From Bactericera cockerelli (lineage: Eukaryota > Arthropoda > Insecta > Hemiptera > Triozidae), in NCBI GenBank assembly GCA_024516035.1, contig CM044964.1, positions 10,011,624 through 10,075,623 of the forward strand: 64,000 nt of DNA, in the 5' to 3' direction. The position numbers were made by a program, and so were the translations under genes. This document shows, piece by piece, positions 43,998-54,084 of this stretch; positions within the stretch are counted from its first letter, which is position 1, and each line of letters opens with the position of its first letter. The notes beneath the pieces were generated by a model that was not told the origin of the DNA, ran no database searches, and saw only the letters and a program-made list of their open reading frames with translations.

Positions 43998-44400
43998 ATA
44001 GATTGATTCTCTTAGTTATAATGGAACAGCTGTTGTATATAACAGTAAAGTTGCTGGATTACTGTTACAAAGTAATGTTAATGTATAATCAGCAGAAAAT
44101 GGGATATATTTCCACAAATAATTTAATCACGTTTAGAATGTTGATTTAGGATGGATTTATTCCGAAAGTTTTTTTTTTATATCTTCCATTTTATCAGTTA
44201 GATGTTGGTTTGTTTTTGTCTATTTGCTGAAACTTATTACTGTACAATTTTTCTCTTCTTCTTTTTTTCCTTCTTTCTTTCTTTTTTTTAATTTGTGCAT
44301 TAATAATTTGAAAAATATAAACATTGTAAATTTTTTTGAATAATCTTATTCAATGTGTTCTTACTGTCAATATTTTCTCAGGTAGGATGGACCTCTTGTG
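43998..44400. other. 3' flank of transposase gene
   Basis: No coding. T-rich and CTTT-rich (44255-44290). It should include the transposase terminator region; no AATAAA was singled out with confidence. Confidence 0.4.
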
Positions 44401-44409
44401 GCAGTAAAA

Positions 44410-45075
44410 TTCGCAATATGAACTTTGTTATGTACATTTCATTAAATCTAGCATTGTGAGAATTGCAAATTTAACATTGGGTGAACAACAAAGTAGACAC
44501 TGTCAACCTAGCATAACAGGAAACCCAGCATTGAGAGGATTGCAAAATTGATGATGTTTGAACAACAAAGTTGACACTGTCAAACTAGCATAGTAGGGAA
44601 TCTAGCATTGTGAGAGTTGCAAAGTTTACATTGAGTAAACAACAAAGTTGACACTGTCAAACTAGCATAGTAGGAAATCTAGCATTGTGAGAGTTGCAAA
44701 TTTTACATTGAGTAAACAACAAAGTTGACACTGTCAAACTAGCATAGTAGGGAATCTAGCATTGTGAGAGTTGCAAAGTTTACATTGAGTAAACAACAAA
44801 GTTGACACTGTCAAACTAGCATAGTAGGAAATCTAGCATTGTGAGAGTTGCAAATTTTACATTGAGTAAACAACAAAGTTGACACTATCAAACTAGCATA
44901 GTAGGGAATCTAGCATTGTGAGAGTTGCAAAGTTTACATTGAGTAAACAACAAAGTTGACACTGTCAAACTAGCATAGTAGGAAATCTAGCATTGTGAGA
45001 GTTGCAAAGTTTACATTGAGTAAACAACAAAGTTGACACTGTCGACCTATCATAGTAGGGAATATACACAAAATA
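44410..45075 (+). repeat. Right subterminal tandem repeats (~78 bp, about 8 units)
   Basis: ACAAAGTTGACACTGTCAAA with CTAGCATAGTAGGAAATC and TAGCATTGTGAGAGTTGCAA recurs about every 77-80 bp from 44485 to 45060. Alternate units carry GGGAATC and GGAAATC, suggesting a two-unit higher order. The core ACAAAGTTGA also occurs in the left repeats and at 35763. Confidence 0.92.
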
Positions 45076-45348
45076 TAGCACTGTGAGTGCAACAATGAGT
45101 AAATTGCTTGGGTACAAATTTAACATTAACATAGTGCTTATTGACATGTAGCAAAGTGAGAGCTTTGTTAAGGACACAGTATACTTTTTTGTTCTCGTAT
45201 TTTTTAACTTTGCGAATGCAGCATAACCATCATCACAATATTTGCTAGGCTAAGGTAACAAACTAACTTTGTGGGCTCATATATCGCTATACTACTTTGT
45301 GGTCACCACAACATTTTTTTCTCAGTGTAAGAGAACCGGACCTCGTTC

Positions 45349-45575
45349 CAGAAAGCTTTCTCACTCTCATAATCCACAAATCTCCCATTCAACTGCCCTC
45401 TGACTGGGTTATTTGAGTAAACAACACACTCTGATTGTGTTATTTGGGTAAACAACACACTCTGATTGTGTTATTTGGGTAAACAACACACTCTGCTTGG
45501 GTTTTTTTTAATGCAATTTGACGGTTGAAAGATAGATTTAGGGATTTTGAGAATGAAGTATGAAAATGCTGAGGC
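45349..45575. mobile_element. Hairpin MITE (TTCCAGAAA...family), copy 2
   Basis: GTTCCAGAAAGCTTTCTCAC and ACTCTCATAATCCACAAATC match 30121-30291. The centre has expanded into three ~31-bp repeats (ACTCTGATTGTGTTATTTGG with GTAAACAACAC). The right arm is degraded. Confidence 0.7.
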
Positions 45576-46570
45576 ATGGCTGTAATGGTGGAAATTATAT
45601 GTTAACCTGACTAGATACTGACCATTCTAGACGTGCTCTGAAACTTACGTAAACGTAAACGATATTTGGAAGGTAAACGATCATCATTAGCATGAGATCA
45701 TCACGCATGCGCGTTGAGCATATGAAAATTTGCCACGTGGCATAAGTACGACAATTATTTGATATATAATAGTTATCTATTCATCTATCTATCTTATCGG
45801 ACTATTTATGTAAATACAGGGTGAGTTGAAAGTGTCACGTCGCGCCAAAATGTTTTCCGTCCTGTATCTCTAGAACGGTATATTGTTTGATTCTGGCCGT
45901 ATCTGTATATTGGTTAGGCAGCCCGCGAGGGCCCAGGACCTCCAGAACACGGCTTTTCCATTTATTATTATTTATTTTGCTCTAATACTTAATTAACCAA
46001 ACTCAGTGAGACAGCGAAGCGACCTCACTAAGGCTGATTTAGGCCAATTGGGTCCGCATGGGGGTTGGGGGTCGTTGATAAAAATCAAAAATGATTTTTC
46101 CAATTTTATTTAATAAAGCTCTTCAAATTTGGTGGAGTTCTTAAAAAATAATATTTTATATATTTATGATTTCAGTAGTGAAATTTCGTGAACGTGAAAG
46201 CTAAGTGGGCAGCACTGTGGTAAATAATAGAAAGTTGATGTGGTAAAAATGTTTTTATTTATTTATTAAAACACATCGAGTGGGCCAGTGCGGTATTGAA
46301 TGAAAGGTCTCGATCTCCTCATGGTTGACATGATTTTTATAATTCGATAATAGAATCTGTGGGAGGTTTACAGTTCACGAAACTACTTGTTATTAAAAAA
46401 AAAAAAAAAAAAAAAAATTATTTGAGGTTTTTAAGAAATTTTTAAACAAATTACCAATCAAAACTAGAGATAATGTGCTAGTTTTGGGTTGGCTGCCAGA
46501 TGATGTGAGACTTTTTGAACAATACCTTTTTGTGTGTCTATTTATCAATCAGCCATAATACATAATACAT
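45576..46570. other. Gene-free stretch with repeat-like pieces
   Basis: Contains TACAGGGTGAGTTGAAAGTG at 45816, resembling MITE ends elsewhere in the window, and a 23-base A run near 46390. No pairing right end could be established and no coding is seen. Confidence 0.4.
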
Positions 46571-46574
46571 TATA

Positions 46575-46775
46575 ATTATTATTATTTTAATATTTATTAG
46601 GAGGACACAATATTTACAGTATAAAATTAAGAAGAAAAAAAAACTAAAATTTCTCGGAAGTAAAAGTAAAAGATAAAATAGTATGAAAAATAAATAAAGA
46701 TGAAAATGATACTAGTGTCCTGAGTAAAGGGCAGGGTTATTGCCTGTGTCAATCTCTTCCACCCAACCCTTTGAT
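46575..46775 (-). mobile_element. Family C AAT-tailed repeat, copy
   Basis: AGGGCAGGGTTATTGCCTGT, TCTCTTCCACCCAACCCTTT and the ATTATTATT tail match the family. Confidence 0.75.
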
Positions 46776-47124
46776 CTGACACCCTGTATTCCTACTTCTT
46801 CATCTATCAGCAGAATACTAGGTATTTTACTTGATTATCTATCCGTCCTATCATTATCCATTGTTATCGTTATCTATGTGTGTAACTTGTATATCTATTA
46901 CTTTGTAACCTTTCATCTATCATCGCATTCATCGCCATATTTAAATGATATCTTCTATCATGCCTTACCTACTGACTTATCACATCCCGCTTAGATAGAT
47001 TTATCAGGGTCGGGTCACTTTGTTTATTCACTGTGGCAATCATGAGTTACGATATTCCTAGAAGACCATTCCGGTTTCCAAGAGCCTGCCTGGAAATGGA
47101 CAGTGGACTGAATTAATTCTATCC

Positions 47125-47525
47125 CGGTAGCTCAGTGGTAAACGCGGCACTCTGTCGATCCAGAGATTCCAGAGGTTCTGGGTTCAAAACCAACTCGGAA
47201 CATGACAAGTTTTCCTCCTACTTTGGATTTTAACCACATATAATAATGGGTCGTGGCTTTTTTTTTTCATCAGTGTTTTGTTTACACGCAGCAATAATGC
47301 TGCAATTACGTAAACAGGTTTGAGGGACACTGCATACAGACTAAAGACCTATATCCAGGCCTTCTCTACATCTTTGTTTATACCGTTCTAAAGTGAGATA
47401 CAAATCCAAATTTGCACCGTTACAACAACTATTATTTACCATTAGAGAGGAGAGGCTTACTGCTAGAACAATGGGATTTCCATAGTTCTCGTCGGGCATT
47501 ACAAAAAAAGCCGATATTATTATAT
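47125..47525 (+). mobile_element. tRNA-derived SINE, family A, interrupted copy
   Basis: The head ATCCCGGTAGCTCAGTGGTA and body to GTTTTCCTCCTACTTTGGAT are followed by about 190 bp of unrelated sequence (47260-47450). The body then resumes (GCTTACTGCTAGAACAATGG, CGTCGGGCATTAC). Confidence 0.8.
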
Positions 47526-48169
47526 CATAAGACATAGAACACTCAGTTATTTACTTATTTTTCCATAAAAGGAAGAAATAAATGAAGTTCTTCCTTTTAA
47601 GGAAAAATAACCCGTCGTGTATGACCATGGAGTTGAAAAAGAACGTTAAACTCCAATAAAATAAGGAAAAATAAGTAAATAATTAAGTGTTCTAGGTCTT
47701 AAGATATCACAATTTTAATGAGTAGCGCAGAAAAATGAGTCTTTTTCTTAATATTTATTTAAAGAGAGGTCTTAACAATCAGAGTCCTTGCCCCAAATGA
47801 GACTTTTTCGGGAGTAAGTTTCAACTAAATGGAAGTTAAACGAGGAAGTTTTGTATTTTTAACATTGTAGTTGAAAGAAAAAAAAAGCACAGCTTTGCAA
47901 TGAAAAATACTTCCGATTTCTAATATTAGAAATTCATCGGAAGTAAAATCTTATTATTATGCTGTATTCAAGTGTAAATAACATTCCTGTTTCATTTTCC
48001 TTAATCTCTCTCTATTTAAGGTTAATCAAGACGGAAGTATTACCCTTCATTTTTTGGAAATTCAGAAACCAGCTAAACATCATAAACATGACAAAAAAGA
48101 AATACAAAGTTGAAAGTAACAGAATAAAAAAAGAAAATTATATTTGGCAATTAAATTTATTCTGACCTA

Positions 48170-48225
48170 CTTAAAAGACGAGGCTATTACCTTAGGTAAT
48201 CTCTTCCACACAACCCTTATTATTA
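48170..48225 (-). mobile_element. Family C repeat, head fragment
   Basis: GAGGCTATTACCTTAGGTAA and TCTCTTCCACACAACCCTT match the family C end only. Confidence 0.6.
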
Positions 48226-48544
48226 TTTATTTAAATAACATTACCTATGTTACATGTACTACTATAACTACACATTTCTAAAAGTTATGGATTCATCACC
48301 ATAGCCAAACCAAATGATTGAGCCAGTAAATAGATATCTCTTGGACCTTAGGGCTAGGGCCTAAGCTAGCACATAGACTAGGCTATGTTCTGTCGTACAA
48401 ATCCGTTCTATGGTTGCAGTGATCAAATAACATAATATGTACATTGTACATACTTACTAGGTCTGGCTGGGGACGTTAAACTGGGAGAAGACCCGTGTCT
48501 CGCTAGATAGTATAAACAGCAAACAGACTAGCTAACTCTTACTA

Positions 48545-48735
48545 GCCAGTAGGCCAGCTTGCAGTTTCCTAAGGGTTTAATGGCTTAAGAAAAAGTCCAA
48601 GTCCTCACGATGGTTGATCGCACACAGAAATATGTGGTTCAGGACGAGCCAACTTTAAAATAAAGTTGACTGGAGACCATCATTCCCCCCTCAAGCTGTA
48701 GCCTAGCTGGCTTCAACAACAACAATAACATTTTC
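48545..48735 (-). repeat. Dispersed repeat I, second copy
   Basis: AAGTCCTCACGATGGTTGAT, ATATGTGGTTCAGGACGAG and a CAACAACAACAATAAC end mirror 23732-23945. Confidence 0.65.
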
Positions 48736-48754
48736 AATTATTATAAATTCTGTT

Positions 48755-48960
48755 ATGACCGGTTCTACGGATCTAGAAAAACACCTAAAACACACGAAAC
48801 CGGGTACTGGGAACGTTAACTATCCAAAAGGATTCGTCAAATTAGTGCTAGTGCAGAAATCGAGGGTTTTACTGCACGAGCGCTAATTTGACGAATCCTT
48901 TTGGAACTAACATTCCCAATCCCCGGTTTCGTGTTTCTCAAGATCCGTAGAACCAGTCAT
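48755..48960. mobile_element. Hairpin MITE (ATGACCGGTTCTACGGATCT ends)
   Basis: The terminal 20 bp are inverted with one or two mismatches. Inversion resumes through AACACGAAACCGGG and CAAAAGGATTCGTCAAATTA, giving one ~206-bp hairpin with a short loop. Confidence 0.8.
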
Positions 48961-48970
48961 TAGAATTGCT

Positions 48971-48994
48971 ATGTTTTTTTTTTTTTTTTTTTTT
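48971..48994 (+). repeat. Poly(T) run duplicated flank (TTGCTATGTT)
   Basis: About 22 T flanked on both sides by TTGCTATGTT, the pattern of a short poly(T) insertion with a 10-bp target duplication. Confidence 0.5.
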
Positions 48995-49095
48995 GCTATG
49001 TTAGATCATGAAGAGAACCTCCGAACACATCATCAGTGCCTAATGAGTACTAGGAATTCAATTCGTGACGTCAATCTCACACGCAACCATCTCAT

Positions 49096-49215
49096 TTCAT
49101 CCGATTATCTCAGTGGTAAGAGCTTGTCTTGTGCCAGTTCACGGGTTTGAACCTCAGAGCCGACAAAACAATTGAATTCAAAATTTGGTTTCAGTTGTTT
49201 GTAAGGAATAAAATC
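49096..49215 (+). mobile_element. tRNA-derived SINE, family B, 3'-truncated copy
   Basis: CATCCGATTATCTCAGTGGT, ACGGGTTTGAACCTCAGAGC and TTGGTTTCAGTTGTTTGTAA identify it. The body ends after ~30 bp. Confidence 0.75.
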
Positions 49216-49503
49216 AACTGTCCATTACCTACTTCTCTCCTATGTATTTATCCCATTAAATATATAAGACCTGTTTGACTGCTGGAGTAAAGGGACTTTT
49301 CTCCAGCAGTCAAAGCACAACATAAAGTTGTGATCTTTGAGATTGATTTTGTCCATTTTTTACATCTCAATCCCAGGGTCAGGGATCGAGGCCATTTTGA
49401 AATTGGTATCCCGCGTCAACAGATAAAATAAATTATGTAACACACATTGCATAACTATTGAGTTCTTCGGCGCTCATAGGTTTGATACTTTTTTTATTTT
49501 AAT

Positions 49504-50508
49504 TTAACCTTTTGCACTTCAGTGAAAAAAAATTGGAACTGCCCATACGGTCCAGTGCATGTCCCACATGCAACCTCAGACGCGCTGCTACACTCCAGTA
49601 AAATATTCATTAGGTAGGTTCTTAAGGTCCAGTGCATGTCCCACATGCAACTATTAATAACGCTCTTACGGTCCAGTGCATGTCCCACATGCAAGATTTC
49701 CCTCCACTTTATTCGATTTCATTTTATATTTTCCTTTAATTATCAGCCTATCAGATTTATTCTAGTCGATTCGTGATATTCCGTAGAATATTTCCGAACA
49801 AGTTAAAAGTGTCTAAAATGTAAGCCGGTTGTGTAAACAAACATTATTATCAGTGCAACCTGCGGAAGGTTGGTTCAGTGTAGTACCTGTTCTATCGTCT
49901 TTATTTCTGTGATAAAAATGTCTAAAAGAAAACTGTATAGTTTTATAGGTGAAGAAGAAGCAAAGAAAATTCAAAATTTACTTTGTGGTAAGTAATTTAT
50001 TTTCTTTATATGTTTATTTGAGGGTCAAAGATACCTCTGCAAAGTATATCTCTGTCTCTTTCTAGCACACTTGTTGACATGAGTTAGACAAAGAAGGATG
50101 ATGTGTGATAAAGGGTGGCGTTGTTAGCATTGATTTCACGACCCTCTTCAACACATTGTCTTTTTGTACTTCCACTACCTACCTTTTTTTAACAGTGTTT
50201 TATACCTAATTATTTACCCAATTTTAGTTCCCATATCGCTAATTGGGGATCTATTGTTCTTTTTACAAAGTCAAAAGTTTGGGTCGTCAACAAACACCCT
50301 GTATACGAGGTCTGTAATTTGAAAGAAAAAATCTACTGGACCGTAGCGCTTCGTTTCTTTCCGAAACAACTCGACCTGATGAACAAACAAAACAATGCAT
50401 GTGGGACATGCACTGGACCTTAAGGACTGTTCTAGTGAATTTTCTACTGGAGTTTAGCAGCGTTTCTATGGTTGTATGTGGGACATGCACTGGACCGTAA
50501 AAGGTTAA
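49504..50508 (+). mobile_element. piggyBac-like element, internally deleted, TTAA-flanked
   Basis: TTAACCTTTTGCAC at 49504 and its inverse AAAAGGTTAA at 50499-50508 give TTAA at both ends, the piggyBac target duplication. GGTCCAGTGCATGTCCCACA occurs at 49550, 49626 and 49669, and inverted at 50396 and 50478, forming multi-copy subterminal repeats. An internal 23-codon frame with a splice donor (49918-49987) resembles a transposase first exon. Confidence 0.8.
49918..49987 (+). pseudogene. Remnant first exon of a piggyBac-type transposase
   Basis: ATG encodes MSKRKLYSFIGEEEAKKIQN then LLC, followed by GTAAGT. Short charged N-termini of this kind, rich in Glu and Lys, open many piggyBac transposases. 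The catalytic DDD domain is absent from the element. Identification depends on the surrounding TTAA ends more than on the peptide. Confidence 0.5.
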
Positions 50509-50598
50509 TACGATTTCCTTGATTGTGCAGATACACCAGTTTGCTTAATTAAAATAACATTATGTTAGATGTAAATTGCTAATTAAATTTAATATTCA

Positions 50599-50873
50599 GC
50601 CAGCGTCGATGGCATGTTGAATACACCGGTTCCCTTCAGAACACCGAAGTTAAGCGACATCCAGCGAGGTTAAGACTTGGATGGGTGACCATTCAAATTC
50701 TAATTCTCGTGACGCTGGCTTTTCCCGGCCCCACTCAGGCTGGGTGAGGTCAATGTGAGTAGTAGGTTTGTGAGTTTCCTGCGAATGGAGGGTAAAACCC
50801 CCGTCGTGATATGACCATGGCAGTTGAAAGCGACGTTAAACCCCACTTAAAAAAAAAAAAAAAAAAAAAAAAA
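50599..50873 (+). mobile_element. 5S-rRNA-derived SINE (family E), best copy, with A tail
   Basis: The head follows 5S rRNA closely: GCCAGCGTCGATGGCATG, TTGAATACACCGGTTCCC, CACCGAAGTTAAGCGACATC (box A region) and GACTTGGATGGGTGACC (box C). A ~150-bp body follows (CCCGGCCCCACTCAGGCTGG, GAGGGTAAAACCCCCGTCGT), then CGACGTTAAACCCCACTT and ~26 A. Both RNA polymerase III internal-promoter parts are recognisable. Confidence 0.9.
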
Positions 50874-51114
50874 AATATTCTCATATTTCTTAGTATCTTA
50901 GTAACTGCCCTTAATCAAAGTGCGTTAAAAAGTAAAAAAAAAAAAAAAAAAAAATGTATCTAGATTTTAATTTGTTATGATCAACTTGGGCTAGAATTAT
51001 TATTGTTAATAAAAAAAAATGATCTACTATTTCAGCGTTTAGTGTTTGGGTCATTCTCAGCAAGTGTAATTGCTGATTGTTAGAAGAAAAAAAAATTGTT
51101 ACAGTAAGAAATAT

Positions 51115-51251
51115 TTAGGTCGAAATCAATAGACAAATTCTATAACTCAAGTAATTGGTAAACGTCGGTTTTCCCTATCTTACACAGTACGCAATCCGTG
51201 ACTTAGCGCCACAATGGTATTACAAAAACGTCTATCAATTCCACCCTTAGT
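51115..51251 (-). mobile_element. MITE with GGGTGGAATTGATAGACG ends, copy 2
   Basis: Reverse-orientation relative of 6955-7094: shares GTCGGTTTTCCCTATCTTAC, CAGTACGCAATCCGTGACTT and the inverted termini. Confidence 0.7.
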
Positions 51252-52370
51252 GTCACTAACATACTTAACACCTATTCTATGAAATTAAAAACGGCATAGA
51301 AAATGTCTTGACAAATAAATTATTTATTTACAAGAGAATCATTCAAGTGTATCATTAAATTTCACCTGAATAGTGACATTAAAACTTAACATTATTGTGT
51401 CATTTGGATAGAAAAATGTAACAAAATAGAGCCTGAAACACTATTACGAAATTCTTTCATCAAACATTGGCACTGTAATAATAATGATCTTTATTTCTTT
51501 ATCTGTTACTTACAGTTTTATGTTCTACGTAGCTGTGGGAAGTGCAGGATATTAGAAGATTATTATTATTTATTTATTTTCGATATGAAAAAATACAAAT
51601 ACAAAAACACGTCACCTAAGTCTATGAAAGGTACATGGTACCCACAAAATTAAGAAAAAAAAATTAATCTACAATATTAAAATATCTACAAAATACAATG
51701 AAGATTTCACTTTCCTTCACCCAGCGAGCTAGGTCATGTCTACATTTCGATTTGGTGGAAAATAATTTTCTCACTTTCTATGAATAGGTACATTAATTAT
51801 TTAAAAGTAATGAATGTCTCTTTCAAGCTCAATGTATTGTTAAATCTTATCTCAACTTTAGAAGATTCACTCATATTATAGGGAATGCTGGCAAACAGAT
51901 GGCTATGCAGTTGTCCTCAATGGTTGATCATTGACTATTTGTATCAATAGATCAAGAATACGAAAATTCAATAACATTTTTACTTTAGTCAGTTTTAAGT
52001 ACATAATTCCAACACATTCCTCAACACTTGAATTGGACACGGAAGAAGACCACAGGATTGAATCTGGGCGTTCAAGGGGTTCAATATATCAATCCTTTAT
52101 CAACCATGACATAACACTCATGGACACGAAAAAAAAACGTAGGTAAGTAAATCAAACCATTAGGTGGAAGAGGTTGGTTGGGTGGAAGAGCTCATTAATG
52201 AGAACCCTACCACAAAAGGAAAGCCAAAAAAAAACCATCAATGTAACATCAATCGAAGAATGGTCACAAAAAGATGGTCGCACAGAGCTCAATCAATGTT
52301 TCTCTACTTTAGATCCAACCCATGTAAGAGAATAGTACCAAAATAATTATGGTTGATGGAAAAATTCACC
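51252..52370. other. Gene-free stretch downstream of takeout gene 3
   Basis: AT-rich, with no recognised coding or repeat family; open frames of 60-71 codons near 51931 and 52164 lack features. Confidence 0.5.
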
Positions 52371-52375
52371 TAGGC

Positions 52376-52603
52376 CAGGGCTGCCCAACCAGTCGATCGC
52401 GACTGGTTGGGCAGTACAAAATGATTGTGAAGTAGGTTTTCTGGCATTTCACCATCTCACACAAGTGAAAATCCAAGATCTCCTTCCTTAACTCATGAGA
52501 ATTTAAAGGAGGTTTCGTGACTTCTTGAAGGGGGGGGGGTCGATCGCGTTGATTATATGAGACTTTACAGTAGATCTTCTTCTGTAAAGGTTGGGCACGC
52601 CTG
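52376..52603. mobile_element. hAT-like MITE (CAGGGCTGCCCAACC ends)
   Basis: Inverted ends CAGGGCTGCCCAACC and CAGGCGTGCCCAACC. The 8-bp flanks ACCTAGGC and ACCTAAGT agree at 6 of 8 positions, fitting an aged hAT duplication. GTCGATCGCG occurs near both ends. Confidence 0.75.
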
Positions 52604-52724
52604 ACCTAAGTTGTCCACAGCTCTTGCATTGTCTCACAACTTCAGTGGACCCATCAAACATAGACTTTGCTGGCAAATTATGATGGATGGATGACCGTCT
52701 AAAGATCCTACTTCGATCTCAACT

Positions 52725-54063
52725 TCAGTAGACCCATCCATCATAGGGAATGGTGGCAAAGAGATGGTCGTCAAGGAAGGTCCTCATTTGGGCCAGTAGC
52801 TTCCGCTTGATGTCGGGTTTCATCTCCTTGAGTAGCTCCTGGGCGTTGGAGTTGATGAACAGGTTGAGTGCCGCCTCTGTGGGTTGAAAATAAAATATAA
52901 GAAAAGTGGAAAAAAATGGGACGAGGATGTTGATATTTGAAAGTTGTTAACAAAATGAAAAAATAAAATTAAAATTATGAGTGTTATTAAATACACATAA
53001 AAAAATAAATAGAGAGAATCAAGGAAGGTACATAAATCTATCTCTTACCCTTTCTAAAATTTTGTTGCTTTAGACAAAAATGATTTTGTACGTTTTGAGA
53101 AAAACACAAATAATATTATATCATCTTTTTTGCATTGGACTTTCATTGTACGCCATTTTGAGTTATAATCAAGCAAAAAAACGTCTGTTTGTTTTACGAT
53201 AAACCTACAAAATTCACTCCAAATTGGTTAGTACTTTAGTTGAATATTACTATGTGTTTTGAAAAGAAAAAGCTTAAGTCCTCACGATGGTTGATCGGAC
53301 ATAGAAATAAATGGATCAGGACGAACCTAATTTCAATTTAAGTTGGCTAGAGACCATCACTACAAAAAACAAAAGAAACATCACGAACATATTTACATAA
53401 GGATGATTGAAAAATTATAACTGCTTGTACAAAAATAACCGAGTCTACCAGTTGTTTTAAGAAGTATTTAGGGTGTTTGTATACATTTAATAAACTTGCG
53501 TATATATGTCATTTTTTTATGACTGTTTTATGTTGTAACGCATGATCGCACACCAAACTTCTTAAGACAAGTTTACTCCCTGGGCTTTCAGAGGGAAATA
53601 CTGATCCTTGATTCACTACAAGATGCTATTATTATTATAGTAAGCTTTATTAGGTAGAACAAAAATATATACAGTAAAATACAATGAAATTAAAAAAAAA
53701 ATAGATTAAGCAAAGAAAGAAGAACAAAAAAAGGGAAAGAAGCTAAAGTCCTACCTAAAGGGCGGGGTTATTGCCTGTGGCAATCTCTTCCAACCAACTC
53801 TTTTTTTTTTGGTGCAATCAAGATGAAAGAATTTTATTTACTTATAAATGTTATTGTTGATACAACTCAACTAGTATTAATTTCCTTACTAAAATTCAGA
53901 ATTTTCTTACCTAGAATTTGGTTTCCATTGTGCACCTTCTCGATTCCCATCTTCAAGTTCCTCACGGTGAAGTCCATCTTGAGATCTTCGGTTCTGAGGT
54001 AGGTTTTGCCGTCGCTGCGGGTGTATGGAGTGGCCTTCAGGTAGATCTTGGCCTTGCAATCCT
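52725..54063 (-). CDS. Takeout/JHBP-family protein, gene 3, last two exons only
   Basis: Minus-strand exons 54063-53911 and 52876-52725 are joined by a GT/AG intron. The first encodes DCKAKIYLKATPYTRSDG, then EDLKMDFTVRNLKMGIEKVH and NGNQIL, aligning with exon 5 of gene 1 and exon 4 of gene 2. The second encodes AALNLFINSNAQELLKEMKP through FATIPYDGWVY and stop. Lengths (153 and 152 nt) and phases equal those of gene 2 (150 and 152). The signal-peptide, Cys-pair and IPEL exons are absent from 54064 to 64000, so they lie in the gap, beyond the window or have been lost. Whether the locus is still functional cannot be told; the visible exons have no disabling change. Confidence 0.85.
53262..53372 (-). 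repeat. Dispersed repeat I, third copy
   Basis: TTAAGTCCTCACGATGGTTG and TGGCTAGAGACCATCACTA match 48545-48735. It lies in the last intron of takeout gene 3. Confidence 0.6.
53625..53805 (-). mobile_element. Family C AAT-tailed repeat in takeout 3 intron
   Basis: ATTATTATTATAGTAAGCTT, GTCCTACCTAAAGGGCGGGG and GGCAATCTCTTCCAACCAAC. It lies about 105 bp from the exon ending at 53911. Confidence 0.8.
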
Positions 54064-54084
54064 CTGTGAAAGCGGAGGAGAATC

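Larger units (their letters stand above)
30689..45327 (+). mobile_element. CACTA/EnSpm-like transposon, candidate full length 14.6 kb
   Basis: The left end CACTGAGAAAAAAAATACG and the right end read in reverse, CACTGAGAAAAAAATGTTG, share an inverted CACTGAGAAAAAAA(A)T. Dinucleotide TA flanks both sides. Different subterminal tandem arrays lie just inside each end, sharing the core ACAAAGTTGA. The cargo is a SAM-domain gene (36188-41344) and a tnp2-like transposase (41460-43997) on the same strand. CAC-ends, subterminal repeats and two-gene organisation are features of the CACTA/EnSpm group, whose usual duplication is 3 bp; only TA is seen here, so the precise class is open. Later material inside it: an ~800-bp tandem array, SINEs at 35119-35457 and 37548-38030, and a CA microsatellite. 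Confidence 0.75.

Noticed and set aside
45816..46790. MITE bounded by TACAGGGTGAG and ACACCCTGTAT
   Set aside because: Inverted match stops after about nine bases and the right end falls in unrelated sequence beyond a family C repeat.
50599..50700. Genuine 5S rRNA gene
   Set aside because: Only the 5' part of 5S is present and it joins a SINE body with an A tail; the 3' stem of 5S is missing.
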